NCBI RefSeq assembly: GCF_001580025.1
Contig: NZ_LSZO01000184.1
Span: 1-62,174 of the forward strand
DNA length: 62,174 bases
Origin: Ventosimonas gracilis
GTDB lineage: Bacteria; Pseudomonadota; Gammaproteobacteria; Pseudomonadales; Pseudomonadaceae
Direction of reading: 5' to 3'
Notes under the pieces: generated by a model
Seen by the model: the letters and a program-made list of their open reading frames with translations, nothing else
Told to the model about the DNA's origin: nothing
Database searches by the model: none
Part shown: one piece after another, positions 1-8,399 of the stretch
How positions within the stretch are numbered: the first letter of the stretch is position 1
Layout: each line of letters opens with the position of its first letter
Program-made: the position numbers and the translations under genes

Positions 1-1101
1 GCCGACCATGTCGGCATTGTTTTCATAACCACATGAAACGCATGCAAAGTCGGCTTGCGTCTGGCGGTTGTCTTTCGAGGTATGTCCGCATGCAGGACAC
101 GTCCGGCTGGTGTTTTGCGGTGGCACCGTTATCAGTATGCCGCCGTTCCAATCCAGCTTGTATTGCAACTGTCGCCGAAACTCGAACCAGCCTTGGTCGA
201 GTATGGCTTTGTTCAGCTCTGATTTGGCTTTGACCCTGCGCCCCGGCGCTTCGCTTGTGCCTGCCGCCGATTTCGACATATTGCGTACCTGCAAATCCTC
301 AATACACACCATCGCGTGGTTTTGGCTGATCGTGGTTGTGGCTTTGTGCAGGTAGTCGTGGCGGGCGTTGCCGATGCGGGCGTGCAGGCGCTGAACTTTG
401 CGTTTGGCTTTCCTCCAATTACTGCTAAATTTCTCCTTTCGGCTCAATGACTGCTGCGCGCGCCGAAGCGCCGTTTCATGCCGATTGAAACTGTTGAGCG
501 GCGCAAGGTAACTGCCATCCGAGAACGTGGCAAAACGGGCAACGCCCATGTCGATGCCGATAGCACTTGTGGCTTCGGGCAAGGGCTGATCCACTTCCCG
601 CTCGGTCTGTATCGACACAAACCACTTGCCTGCTCGCAGCGATACCGTGGCGTTGCGCACTTGACCCTGAATATTTCTGCTGTTGCGGTACCGTAGCCAA
701 CCCAGTTTTGGTAGAAATATTCGGCTATTCGCTTCATCGAGCTTGATTTGCTGCGGCTGCGGATAGCGGAAGCTGTCGCGCACGCCCTTTCTTTTGAAGC
801 GGGGAAATTCCGCCCGTTTGGCAAAGAAATTGGCATACGCCCGTTCCAGGTCTTTGAGCGATTGCTGCAAAGTCTGCGCAGGCGAGAACTTCAACCAAGC
901 AAGCTCGCGCTTCCACGCAGGTAGCAGATTTGCCAGCATCGTATAGCTGAACCGCGTTTGCTTATCGGTCTCGTAGCGCTCCTTTTGCAACGCCAGCGCT
1001 TTGTTATAGACAAACCGGCACGAACCGGCAAAGCGGCTCATATCGCGCTTTTGCTGCCCATCCGGTATCAGTTCGTATTTGTAGGCTTGCAGACGTTGCA
1101 T
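1..1101 (-). CDS. tnpB: TnpB, RNA-guided endonuclease of an IS200/IS605-type element (3' end outside window)
   Basis: The minus frame is open from an ATG at 1101 to base 1, giving 367 residues; the C-terminal tail is cut by the window edge, not by a mutation. The RuvC-like triad is visible: D184 in GIDMGV, E268 in CIEDL and D364 in NNADMVG. A four-cysteine zinc site is formed by CPAC (335-338) and CVSC (354-357). TnpB proteins cut DNA guided by an omega RNA made from the element's right end, which here lies outside the window. No TnpA (Y1 transposase) gene lies next to its 5' end, so this resembles a tnpB-only IS1341-type copy. Known family, high confidence; activity is inferred from the intact triad. 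Confidence 0.93.
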   Translation of the reverse strand, partial: MQRLQAYKYELIPDGQQKRDMSRFAGSCRFVYNKALALQKERYETDKQTRFSYTMLANLLPAWKRELAWLKFSPAQTLQQSLKDLERAYANFFAKRAEFPRFKRKGVRDSFRYPQPQQIKLDEANSRIFLPKLGWLRYRNSRNIQGQVRNATVSLRAGKWFVSIQTEREVDQPLPEATSAIGIDMGVARFATFSDGSYLAPLNSFNRHETALRRAQQSLSRKEKFSSNWRKAKRKVQRLHARIGNARHDYLHKATTTISQNHAMVCIEDLQVRNMSKSAAGTSEAPGRRVKAKSELNKAILDQGWFEFRRQLQYKLDWNGGILITVPPQNTSRTCPACGHTSKDNRQTQADFACVSCGYENNADMVG

Positions 1102-1123
1102 GCCTGACAGTATAGGTCGATCT

Positions 1124-1258
1124 ATGAAAAACAACACTGATGAGCTGCGCAGCAAGGACGGTTACGCCGTCCGCGCTATCCATCCTCGCCCTGAAGAGGG
1201 TGTCGCAAAAGGGACAGAAATCCATTTTATTTCTGAATTTAAATTTTTAACCGAATGA
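1124..1258 (+). CDS. Possible small ORF, 44 aa, divergent from tnpB
   Basis: An ATG at 1124 opens a 44-residue frame that begins MKNNTDELRSKDGYAV and ends at TGA 1256-1258. It contains a perfect 6-bp hairpin (1156-1161 with 1167-1172) and runs through the left arm of the inverted repeat at 1196. No Shine-Dalgarno sequence is evident. It may be a real short gene or simply open sequence in the left end of the IS element. I do not recognise the peptide. Confidence 0.2.
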   Translation: MKNNTDELRSKDGYAVRAIHPRPEEGVAKGTEIHFISEFKFLTE

Positions 1259-1325
1259 TTTTATTGATATAAATAAAACGAATCCGTAGCAGAAATCCGG
1301 TAGCGGAGCCTTTTGCGACATCCTC
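1196..1325. mobile_element. Short inverted-repeat element, MITE-like, 130 bp
   Basis: The arms are GAGGGTGTCGCAAAAGG at 1196-1212 and the reverse complement of GAGGATGTCGCAAAAGG at 1309-1325 (16 of 17 identical). The interior is AT-rich and non-coding. Such terminal repeats are typical of a MITE or the remnant of an insertion sequence. I see no clear target duplication. With the flanks it accounts for most of the gene-free stretch between tnpB and pyk (1102-1391). Confidence 0.5.
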
Positions 1326-1391
1326 TAAAGAGCGAGATCTTGCGCGCAACCCTGATAAAGAGGCTTATTCGCTCGTCTTTAGCCCTATGTT

Positions 1392-2852
1392 TCAAACCAG
1401 CGCATCCCCCACGCGTAATATTTTGAGCGTGTTGGTGCCGCCGGTTTTGTGGTAGTTGTCGCCTTTGCTCAAGATGACCCAATCGCCGATTTCGACCAAA
1501 CCGCGTTTAAGCAACTCATCGACTGCGGCTTGGCTTAGCCGGTTTTCTGGCTGCGCTTCGGGGTCGAACGGGATGCAGTACACGCCGCGAAACAGTGCCA
1601 CGCGGGTTTGTGTTTCGGCATGTGGGGTAAAGGCAAAAATCGGCACCGCCGAGCGGATGCGCGACATCACCTGCGGGCTGTAGCCGCTTTCGGTCAGGCT
1701 GATAATGGCTTTGATGCCGGGAAAATGGTTGGCGGTATACATGGCCGCGAGTGCAATACTTTCGTCGCAGCGGGAAAATACTTGTCCCAATCGATGGCCA
1801 GAATTTTGACTGGTGGGGTGTTTTTCCGCGCCCAGACAAATCCGCGCCATCGCTTGCACGGCTTCTACCGGATACTGCCCGGCGGCACTTTCTGCCGAAA
1901 GCATCACCGCATCGGTGTAATCGAGCACGGCATTGGCGACATCGGAGACTTCCGCGCGCGTTGGCAAAGGGCTGGCAATCATCGATTCCATCATTTGCGT
2001 GGCGGTAATGACCGCTTTGTTGTGACGGCGCGCGTGCAGGATGATTTTTTTCTGAATGCCGACCAGTTCGGCATCGCCAATCTCTACACCCAAATCACCG
2101 CGTGCGACCATCACCGCGTCGCTGGCGTCAATCAGTGCATTCAGGCTCTGGTCATCGGCGACGGCTTCGGCGCGTTCGATTTTGGCAATCAGCAGCGCAG
2201 CACTGCCCGCCTGGTCACGCAGCCTTCGCGCCTGGTGCATATCGTCCGCCCCGCGCGGGAAGGAAACGGCCAGATAATCCAGTTTTAACGCTGCCGCCAG
2301 TGCAATATCGGCTTTATCTTTATCGGTCAGCGCCGGGGCACTTAAACCGCCACCGCGCCGGTTGATACCTTTGTTATTGCTTAAGATGCCGCCGGTGATC
2401 ACTTCACAATCGAGCGCCTGTGCCTGCACGGCGAGCACGCGCAGCACCAAGCGCCCATCATCCAGTAACAGCTCATCGCCTGACGCGCAGTCTTTGACTA
2501 AATCGGCGTAGTCCACGCCGACGATTTGCGCCGTACCCGCCTCTTTGGGATGGTGGGTGGACAGGCAAAAACGAGCGCCCGCGTTAAGCTCCACCTTGCC
2601 CTCGATAAAACGGGCGATACGGATTTTCGGCCCCTGCAAATCACCCAGCAGCGCCACATGACGACCTTGCCTGGCAGCAAGCGCTCGCACCAGGCGGGCG
2701 CGTTCTGCGTGCTGCTCTTTCGTGCCGTGGGAGAAATTAAGCCGCGCCACGTCCATTCCGGCAGCAATCAAGGCCTCAAGCACTTCGGGGCGGTCACTGG
2801 CAGGCCCTAAGGTGGCCACTATCTTGGTACGGCGCAACAGCATGCAGAACAT
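1392..2852 (-). CDS. pyk: Pyruvate kinase
   Basis: Catalyses phosphoenolpyruvate + ADP to pyruvate + ATP, the last step of glycolysis, in the cytoplasm. The 486-residue product has the usual bacterial length. Visible hallmarks are the N-terminal TKIVATLGPAS, the PK signature IAKIERAEAV containing the catalytic lysine, the metal-site segment VARGDLGVEIG, and ITATQMMESM. The C-terminal regulatory domain is complete. An alternative start three codons in (2843, MLLRRTKIV) fits the family N-terminus equally well; neither start has a strong SD. It is monocistronic, divergent from the iron operon, and reads towards the IS remnant. Confidence 0.96.
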   Translation of the reverse strand: MFCMLLRRTKIVATLGPASDRPEVLEALIAAGMDVARLNFSHGTKEQHAERARLVRALAARQGRHVALLGDLQGPKIRIARFIEGKVELNAGARFCLSTHHPKEAGTAQIVGVDYADLVKDCASGDELLLDDGRLVLRVLAVQAQALDCEVITGGILSNNKGINRRGGGLSAPALTDKDKADIALAAALKLDYLAVSFPRGADDMHQARRLRDQAGSAALLIAKIERAEAVADDQSLNALIDASDAVMVARGDLGVEIGDAELVGIQKKIILHARRHNKAVITATQMMESMIASPLPTRAEVSDVANAVLDYTDAVMLSAESAAGQYPVEAVQAMARICLGAEKHPTSQNSGHRLGQVFSRCDESIALAAMYTANHFPGIKAIISLTESGYSPQVMSRIRSAVPIFAFTPHAETQTRVALFRGVYCIPFDPEAQPENRLSQAAVDELLKRGLVEIGDWVILSKGDNYHKTGGTNTLKILRVGDALV

Positions 2853-2961
2853 CCATCTAAGGGAAAGCTGGGCATTATAGGCGGGTAGAATGATCGAAGT
2901 GTGAGGGGAGTAGTCATAGGCACTGCCAAGGCATAGAATGCTGCACCACCTTCTATACAGC

Positions 2962-2980
2962 GCGAATGTTTCGCATTAAT
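2962..2980. promoter_or_regulatory. Candidate Fur box upstream of the imelysin operon
   Basis: The sequence GCGAATGTTTCGCATTAAT contains AATG-N5-CATT, the same arms and spacing as the core of the Fur consensus. It lies about 50-70 bp before the imelysin start codon, where a repressor of the promoter would bind. Homologous imelysin operons are known to be iron-regulated. The assignment is by inspection only. Confidence 0.5.
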
Positions 2981-3031
2981 ATAGCGCGTACGTTTCTTGA
3001 TTCCTTTCGCTTGACCCTACAGGACAACACC

Positions 3032-4402
3032 ATGATTCGCATGCCTTTGGCCTCTGTCAGCCTGCTGGCTATTGCCATCTCCCTCGCCGCTTGTGGCGAC
3101 GACAAAACCGCTCCGGCCAACCCAAGCACGCCGCCCGCTGCGACAGCGCCAACGTCAGCACCTGCCGCGCCGGAAACTAACGTTGCTGCTGCCGTGGAGC
3201 AAACCGAGCAAAGCGATGAAGCCGCGGCTCGCGCCGTTATCAGCAACTACGCCGATATTGCCCTGGCCACCTTTGGCGACGCACTGGAAACGGCGAAAAA
3301 ACTGCAAGCGGCCATTAACGCTTTCCTCGAAAACCCCGGTGCCGAGACCCAACAAGCCGCCAAAGACGCTTGGATTGCCGCGCGAGTGCCCTATATGCAA
3401 GCGGAAGTGTTCCGCTTCGGCAATACCTTTGTCGATGACTGGGAAGCACAGGTCAATTCTTGGCCGCTGGACGAAGGCTTGATTGACTACGTTGCCGAAG
3501 GCACGGCGGTTGAGCAGGGTAATCCGGCGGGCTTTGCCAATATCATCGCCAATCCGAAAATTCAGGTCGGCGAAGATGAAATCGACCTCACCGACATCAC
3601 CGGCGAAGCGCTGGCGGAACTGAACGAACTGGCCGGTTCCGAAGCCAACGTTGCGACCGGCTATCACGCCATTGAGTTTTTGCTGTGGGGACAGGATTTA
3701 CACGAGTTCGGCGCAGGTGCAGGTGAGCGTCCGTGGACCGATTACCTGGTTGGCGAAGGCGCAACCGGCGGGCACAACGAGCGCCGCCGCACTTATCTGC
3801 GCGAAGTGACCGATTTATTGGTTAAAGACCTGGAGTGGATGGTCAGCCAATGGCAAACGGATGTCGCCGATAACTACCGCGCCACGCTGGAAGCTGAACC
3901 GGCTGAAGACGGCCTGCGCAAAATCCTCTTTGGCATGGGCAGCCTGTCTTTGGGGGAACTTGCGGGCGAGCGCATGAAAGTGTCTCTCGAAGCCCATTCG
4001 ACCGAAGACGAGCACGACTGCTTTAGCGACAACACGCACAATTCGCACTTCTACAACGGCCTTGGCATTCGCAATGTCTATCTGGGCGAGTACAAGCGTG
4101 TGGACGGGCGCACCATCAGCGGTGCGAGCCTGTCTTCCTTGGTTGGCAAAGCCGATGCAGCCGCCGATAAAGCACTTAAAGACGCGCTGGATGCCACTCA
4201 GCAAAAACTGCAAGTGCTGGTGGATAGTGCGAACAATGGCGAGCACTTCGACCAGTTGATTGCGCCCGAAAACGAAGCCGGACAGGCAAAAGTGCGTGAC
4301 GCCATCAGCGCACTGGTCGAGCAAACCCGGGCGATTGAAAAAGCCGCTTCAGCCATCGGCGTAAGCGACTTGGAACCGGATGCCGCTGACCACGAGTTCT
4401 GA
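3032..4402 (+). CDS. Imelysin-family (peptidase M75) iron-regulated lipoprotein
   Basis: The ATG at 3032 follows AGGA by 8 nt and opens with a lipoprotein signal (MIRMPLASVSLLAIAISLAAC, lipobox LAAC, Cys21), so I prefer it to the in-frame ATG at 2966, which lies inside the Fur-like site. The 456-residue product carries the imelysin motif GYHAIEFLLWG (residues 210-220). Imelysin-like proteins (IcmP, IrpA, the EfeO M75 domain) are periplasmic or surface proteins linked to iron uptake; peptidase activity has not been generally confirmed. Residues 25-45 form an Ala/Pro/Thr-rich linker. It is the first gene of a four-gene operon. Confidence 0.9.
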   Translation: MIRMPLASVSLLAIAISLAACGDDKTAPANPSTPPAATAPTSAPAAPETNVAAAVEQTEQSDEAAARAVISNYADIALATFGDALETAKKLQAAINAFLENPGAETQQAAKDAWIAARVPYMQAEVFRFGNTFVDDWEAQVNSWPLDEGLIDYVAEGTAVEQGNPAGFANIIANPKIQVGEDEIDLTDITGEALAELNELAGSEANVATGYHAIEFLLWGQDLHEFGAGAGERPWTDYLVGEGATGGHNERRRTYLREVTDLLVKDLEWMVSQWQTDVADNYRATLEAEPAEDGLRKILFGMGSLSLGELAGERMKVSLEAHSTEDEHDCFSDNTHNSHFYNGLGIRNVYLGEYKRVDGRTISGASLSSLVGKADAAADKALKDALDATQQKLQVLVDSANNGEHFDQLIAPENEAGQAKVRDAISALVEQTRAIEKAASAIGVSDLEPDAADHEF

Positions 4403-4437
4403 GTTTTTATACAAAGCTCGCACAGAACTTGCATGAT

Positions 4438-4474
4438 AAAAACGGATGCGGCGCTTGTCGTGTCCGTTTTTTTG
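4438..4474 (+). terminator. Possible terminator or attenuator after the first imelysin gene
   Basis: AAAAACGGA (4438-4446) pairs with TCCGTTTTT (4463-4471) around a 16-nt loop and is followed by a T run. It lies between imelysin and the di-haem protein, genes normally co-transcribed, so it may only reduce downstream expression. Confidence 0.45.
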
Positions 4475-4498
4475 TTTACCCCCCCTTGATTGGCCGCC

Positions 4499-5893
4499 AT
4501 GTTTCCCCGCCGTTTTTTCTTTCTGCTGATAACGCTGCTAAGTGCTGCGAGCACAGCTTATGCGAATGAAGCGCTGCCCGCTGGCAAGGGCAGCACCGGC
4601 CAACAAAGCCGCACCGCCTTTTTACAGCCGTCGGCCAATCTGTCCTTGGAAGGACGGCTGGATTTTGCCGCCGGGCGCAGTTTTTTTCGCAGCCCTTGGG
4701 TGCGTGCACCGACCACCACTACCGCGCGAGACGGCTTGGGGCCGCTGTTTAATGGCATGAACTGCCAAGGCTGTCATATCCGCAATGGCCGCGGCCAGCC
4801 GCCTGCCATCAATAGCACAAAAAGCGCCTTTTCCATGCTGCTGCGCCTGTCCATCCCGCCGCAAAACGAGGCGCAGCAGGCATTGCTTAAAACCATCGGC
4901 ATCGTGCCGGAGCCGGTCTACGGCGGGCAATTGCAGGATATGGCAAACCCCGGGGTTACGCCGGAAGGCCGTATCCGGGTGGATTGGCAAACCCACCAAG
5001 TGCAATTTGCCGATGGTTTTAGCGTCGAACTGCAAAAGCCGGTGGTGAACATTGAGCGCTTGGGCTACGGCGAACTGCGACCCGATACGCAATTTTCCCT
5101 GCGCGTTGCGCCGCCGATGATTGGCCTTGGCCTGCTTGAAGCCATTCCCGAACAGGCGATTTTGGCGGCGGCCGAAGCGCAGCAGCAAAGTCCTGGCGAC
5201 GTAAAAGGTACGCCCAATTGGGTTTGGGATATTGCCCAAGGTAAAACCGTGCTGGGGCGCTTTGGCTGGAAGGCCGGGCAGCCCAATCTCAATCAGCAAA
5301 ACGCCAACGCCTTTGTTAATGATTTGGGGCTGACCAGTGCGCTCTTCCCCAAAGACCCATGCACGGCAAGCCAAAGTGCTTGCCTGCATTCGGTTAATGG
5401 CGGCGAGCCGGAGGTGTCCGCCAATATTTTGCGACTGGTACTGCACCATACCCGCCATATCGCCGTACCCAAGCGGCAAAATATTGACGACCCAGAAGTG
5501 CTGCGCGGCAAAGCACTGTTTCAACAGGCCGGTTGCGCGCAGTGTCACAGGCCTAGCTGGCGCACCGCCGCCAATGCCGCAGACCCCGCTTTGGCTAACC
5601 AGCTTATCTGGCCGTACAGCGACCTGCTGCTGCACGATATGGGAGAAGGGTTAGCCGATGGCCGCGGCGAATTTGCCGCCAGTGGCAGGCAGTGGCGCAC
5701 CCCGCCGCTCTGGGGCATTGGCCTTACGCAGACTGTTAATCCCAAGGCGCAGTTTCTGCACGATGCGCGCGCCCGCACGCTACTGGAAGCCATCCTCTGG
5801 CACGCTGGCGAGGCCGCAGATGCCAAGGCACAGGTGCTTGATTTTAATGAAGAGCAGCGCAGCGCCTTACTGGCCTTTTTAAATTCACTCTGA
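4499..5893 (+). CDS. Di-haem c-type cytochrome, thiol oxidoreductase-like (COG3488/DHOR)
   Basis: A Sec signal (MFPRRFFFLLITLLSAASTAYA) begins at 4499; an ATG at 4490 is also possible. Two haem-binding motifs are present, CQGCH (Cys89-His93) and CAQCH (Cys346-His350), in a 464-residue periplasmic protein. This matches the di-haem oxidoreductase family that accompanies imelysins in Fur-controlled operons (PA4371-like, from memory). The role is probably periplasmic electron transfer linked to iron acquisition, but its substrate is unknown. Confidence 0.88.
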   Translation: MFPRRFFFLLITLLSAASTAYANEALPAGKGSTGQQSRTAFLQPSANLSLEGRLDFAAGRSFFRSPWVRAPTTTTARDGLGPLFNGMNCQGCHIRNGRGQPPAINSTKSAFSMLLRLSIPPQNEAQQALLKTIGIVPEPVYGGQLQDMANPGVTPEGRIRVDWQTHQVQFADGFSVELQKPVVNIERLGYGELRPDTQFSLRVAPPMIGLGLLEAIPEQAILAAAEAQQQSPGDVKGTPNWVWDIAQGKTVLGRFGWKAGQPNLNQQNANAFVNDLGLTSALFPKDPCTASQSACLHSVNGGEPEVSANILRLVLHHTRHIAVPKRQNIDDPEVLRGKALFQQAGCAQCHRPSWRTAANAADPALANQLIWPYSDLLLHDMGEGLADGRGEFAASGRQWRTPPLWGIGLTQTVNPKAQFLHDARARTLLEAILWHAGEAADAKAQVLDFNEEQRSALLAFLNSL

Positions 5894-5904
5894 GGATTTT
5901 TTTC

Positions 5905-7266
5905 ATGTTTACCCGATTGTTAGGGTCTGCTCCCGCTTCAAACGTGGCGAAGGCGGAGCCAGATTTTGCGCGCAGCAAGGCGCGAGAAGAGAAATTTGCT
6001 CATGCAAATGAACGACGAGTAACACAGCGGCGCGCAAAATCTGGCCCGTCCCTTCGGGCTGCGCTCAAAATTTCGCCATACGTTGTTGCAGCATTTGCCA
6101 AGGTTGTACACATTGGCTGCATGCTGCGCCTGGTCTGGCGAAATTTTGGGCAGCAGCGCGGCTCGCGTTTGAAACGGGAACAGACCCTGGCTATCGGCCT
6201 GTTAAGTCTGCTGCTAAGCGCTTGTGATGACCCAGCATCACAACAAATAGGTGTTATCAGCACATCCGACGCGCAGCAGGAGCAAGTTACCCGTGATTTA
6301 GCCCAAGACGTGATACGCGCCCTGCACCTGCGCTGGCAGGAGCAAACCGGGGTCATGACAAAGAGCGTTGAAGACTTTTGCGCGGGTTTATCTTCCCTCA
6401 AAGACGCACGCTTTGGCTTTAGCCAAGCCGCCGATGCCTGGAGCTTTTTGCAGCCGGTACTGATCGGACCGCTCGCCGAACATAACCTGGCTTGGCGCGT
6501 GCAGTTTTGGCCGGATAAAAAAAATCTGGTTGGGCGGCAAGTTGAGCAACTGCTGAAAAAAAATCCCGCGCCGGATGTCGCCACACTGGAAAAATCCAGC
6601 GTCGTGATACAGGGGCTTTCCGCTGCCGAATATATTTTGTTTGACCCGTCCATTGATCTTGCAGAGCGCGCGACTCAATCGCGCTACTGCCCGCTGCTGC
6701 AAAGCATTGCGCAAAACCAGCAGAACTTGGCGGGCAGCGTACTCGCGCAGCTTGATGCCAAAGACGGTCTCCTTACGGCCTTTGCCGCATTCCCCAATGA
6801 ACGCTATGCAGACCCGATGGAAGCCATCAGCGAGCTGATGCGCGTCAACGTGACTGCGCTCGACAGTCTTAAGAAAAAACTGGGCACGCCCTTGGGGCGC
6901 TTAAACAAAGGCAACCTGCAACCCATGCAGGCCGAGTTTTGGCGCAGCGATTTGGGGCTTGCTTCCATCAGCGCGACCCTTTCGGCCAGCCTTGCCCTGT
7001 GGCAAGGCAACACGCATCTTGGACTGCGCGATTTGCTTAAAGGCAGCGAGCATGAAGCGCTTATCCCGCGCATTGACGCAGCCTTTGCCGATGTCAAGCA
7101 GGATCTGGGCGCTGGCGGACTCGGCAATGCGCTAAAAGATGAAGCGGGACGTGCGCAACTGAATAAGCTCTACGACAGCCTTAACCGCCTGCACCGCCTG
7201 CACCAGCAGGAATTGGTGACGGCGCTTGGCATCCAGCTTGGCTTTAACGCAAGCGACGGCGATTAA
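5905..7266 (+). CDS. Second imelysin-family lipoprotein with an element inserted in its signal peptide
   Basis: The frame from 5905 encodes 453 residues, but residues 7-95 come from the 267-bp element at 5922-6188. Removing that element precisely restores MFTRLLAIGLLSLLLSAC, a textbook lipoprotein signal with Cys18. With it, Cys is residue 107 and the first ATG no longer gives a signal peptide. An ATG at 6121, inside the element, would give a 381-residue product with a basic n-region (LVWRNFGQQRGSRLKR), the original hydrophobic core and Cys35. The mature part is an imelysin-like domain and is uninterrupted. It sits between the di-haem protein and DUF1513 genes. Whether it is still exported is unknown. 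Confidence 0.85.
   Translation: MFTRLLGSAPASNVAKAEPDFARSKAREEKFAHANERRVTQRRAKSGPSLRAALKISPYVVAAFAKVVHIGCMLRLVWRNFGQQRGSRLKREQTLAIGLLSLLLSACDDPASQQIGVISTSDAQQEQVTRDLAQDVIRALHLRWQEQTGVMTKSVEDFCAGLSSLKDARFGFSQAADAWSFLQPVLIGPLAEHNLAWRVQFWPDKKNLVGRQVEQLLKKNPAPDVATLEKSSVVIQGLSAAEYILFDPSIDLAERATQSRYCPLLQSIAQNQQNLAGSVLAQLDAKDGLLTAFAAFPNERYADPMEAISELMRVNVTALDSLKKKLGTPLGRLNKGNLQPMQAEFWRSDLGLASISATLSASLALWQGNTHLGLRDLLKGSEHEALIPRIDAAFADVKQDLGAGGLGNALKDEAGRAQLNKLYDSLNRLHRLHQQELVTALGIQLGFNASDGD
5922..6188. mobile_element. MITE-like element, 267 bp, inserted in frame
   Basis: The ends are 23-bp terminal inverted repeats (5922-5944 and 6166-6188, 21 of 23 identical, starting AGGGTCTG). Inside are two further perfect inverted repeats: CCAGATTTTGCGCGC 5959-5973 with 6030-6044, and CAAAATTTCGCCA 6066-6078 with 6136-6148, so the strand can fold into two stem-loops. 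No transposase is encoded. The length is 89 codons without an in-frame stop. No target duplication is evident. One end of the same family recurs at 46981-47011. Confidence 0.8.
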
Positions 7267-8361
7267 ATGCGCCGCCGCTCGTTTTTAACCCTCGCCGCGC
7301 TGCTGGCGGCGGGCGGTAGTGTGGGCGGCTTTTGGCTCGCCCGTGGCACCAAGCAACCGCTGCTGCTGTCCGCCCGTGATGACCACAATGGCAAGCATTA
7401 CGCCGTCGGCTATCAGTTAGACGGCGCGGCGCAGTTTGTCACCCCAATCAGCCAGCGCGCGCACGATATGGCCTGCCATCCCACTTTGCCGCTTGCTTTG
7501 TGGACGGCAAGACGCCCAGGCACAGAAAGTCATCTGATTGACCTGCAAAGCGGCCGCTTGCTGCAACAGATTAAAACCCCAAAAAACCGCCACTTCTACG
7601 GCCACGCACTGTTTGACAGCAGCGGGCAGTGGCTGTACAGCACAGAAAACGACACGACCGACCCCGGCCGCGGCGTGCTGGGCGTTTGGCGCTTTAACGC
7701 AAGCCAACTGATCCGCGAAGGCGAACTGTCTACCCACGGCATTGGCCCGCATCAACTGGGCTGGTTAAACGATGGGCAAACGCTGGTGATTGCCAACGGC
7801 GGCATTCGTACCGAAGCGGAAAGCCGCATCGAGATGAACCTTGATGCCATGAAGCCGTCTTTAGTGCTGATGCATAAAAACGGCTCGTTGCTGTCCAAGG
7901 AAACCCTGGCGCAGCCGATGAACAGCATTCGCCATCTCGCCATAGCGGATGACGACAGCATTGCCGTCGTCCAGCAATATATGGGCGAGGCGTTTGAACC
8001 TGCCGATTTAATCGCCATCAAACGCCCAGGGCAGGCGCTGGCCGCCTTTCCTATCGATGAAACGCAGCGTTTGGGGCTTAACCAATACTGCGCCAGCGTC
8101 GCCATACACAGCGCAAAACGCCTGCTGGCCGTCACCGCCCCGCGTGGCAACCGCTTTTTGGTCTGGCATTTGGACAGCGCCGAATTACTGCTCGATACCC
8201 ATTTGGCCGACTGCGCAGGCGTAGCCGCCGTCGCGGATGGCTTTGTCGTCACCTCCGGGCAAAGCCGTTGCCGTTATTACGACTTTAATCAAGCACCGGT
8301 TAAATCCGCGGTACTGCCATTACCCGCCGGATTATGGGACAACCATTTGCGCATGATTTAA
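7267..8361 (+). CDS. DUF1513 family protein, Tat-type signal, iron operon
   Basis: A 364-residue protein whose N-terminus MRRRSFLTLAALLAAGGSV looks like a twin-arginine or basic Sec signal. The repeated short strands (for example HYAVGYQLDG, HLIDLQSGRLLQQI) suggest a beta-propeller. DUF1513 (COG3490) is the usual fourth member of imelysin/di-haem/imelysin operons. Function unknown, presumably periplasmic and iron-related. It begins immediately after the stop of the second imelysin gene, so translation is probably coupled. Confidence 0.85.
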   Translation: MRRRSFLTLAALLAAGGSVGGFWLARGTKQPLLLSARDDHNGKHYAVGYQLDGAAQFVTPISQRAHDMACHPTLPLALWTARRPGTESHLIDLQSGRLLQQIKTPKNRHFYGHALFDSSGQWLYSTENDTTDPGRGVLGVWRFNASQLIREGELSTHGIGPHQLGWLNDGQTLVIANGGIRTEAESRIEMNLDAMKPSLVLMHKNGSLLSKETLAQPMNSIRHLAIADDDSIAVVQQYMGEAFEPADLIAIKRPGQALAAFPIDETQRLGLNQYCASVAIHSAKRLLAVTAPRGNRFLVWHLDSAELLLDTHLADCAGVAAVADGFVVTSGQSRCRYYDFNQAPVKSAVLPLPAGLWDNHLRMI

Positions 8362-8399
8362 AACGATTAAGCCGTTATTGAATAACCGCAGTGCCCGTT

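Noticed and set aside
1608-2288. Long plus-strand open frame opposite pyk
   Set aside because: Antisense shadow of pyruvate kinase; low-complexity composition, no SD, no family features.
4438-4474. End of the imelysin transcription unit
   Set aside because: The hairpin is plausible but the downstream genes are classic operon partners and no clear promoter follows, so I list it only as a possible attenuator.
4622-5635. 337-codon minus frame opposite the di-haem protein
   Set aside because: Lies wholly antisense to a gene with two CxxCH motifs and a signal peptide; composition is that of a shadow frame.
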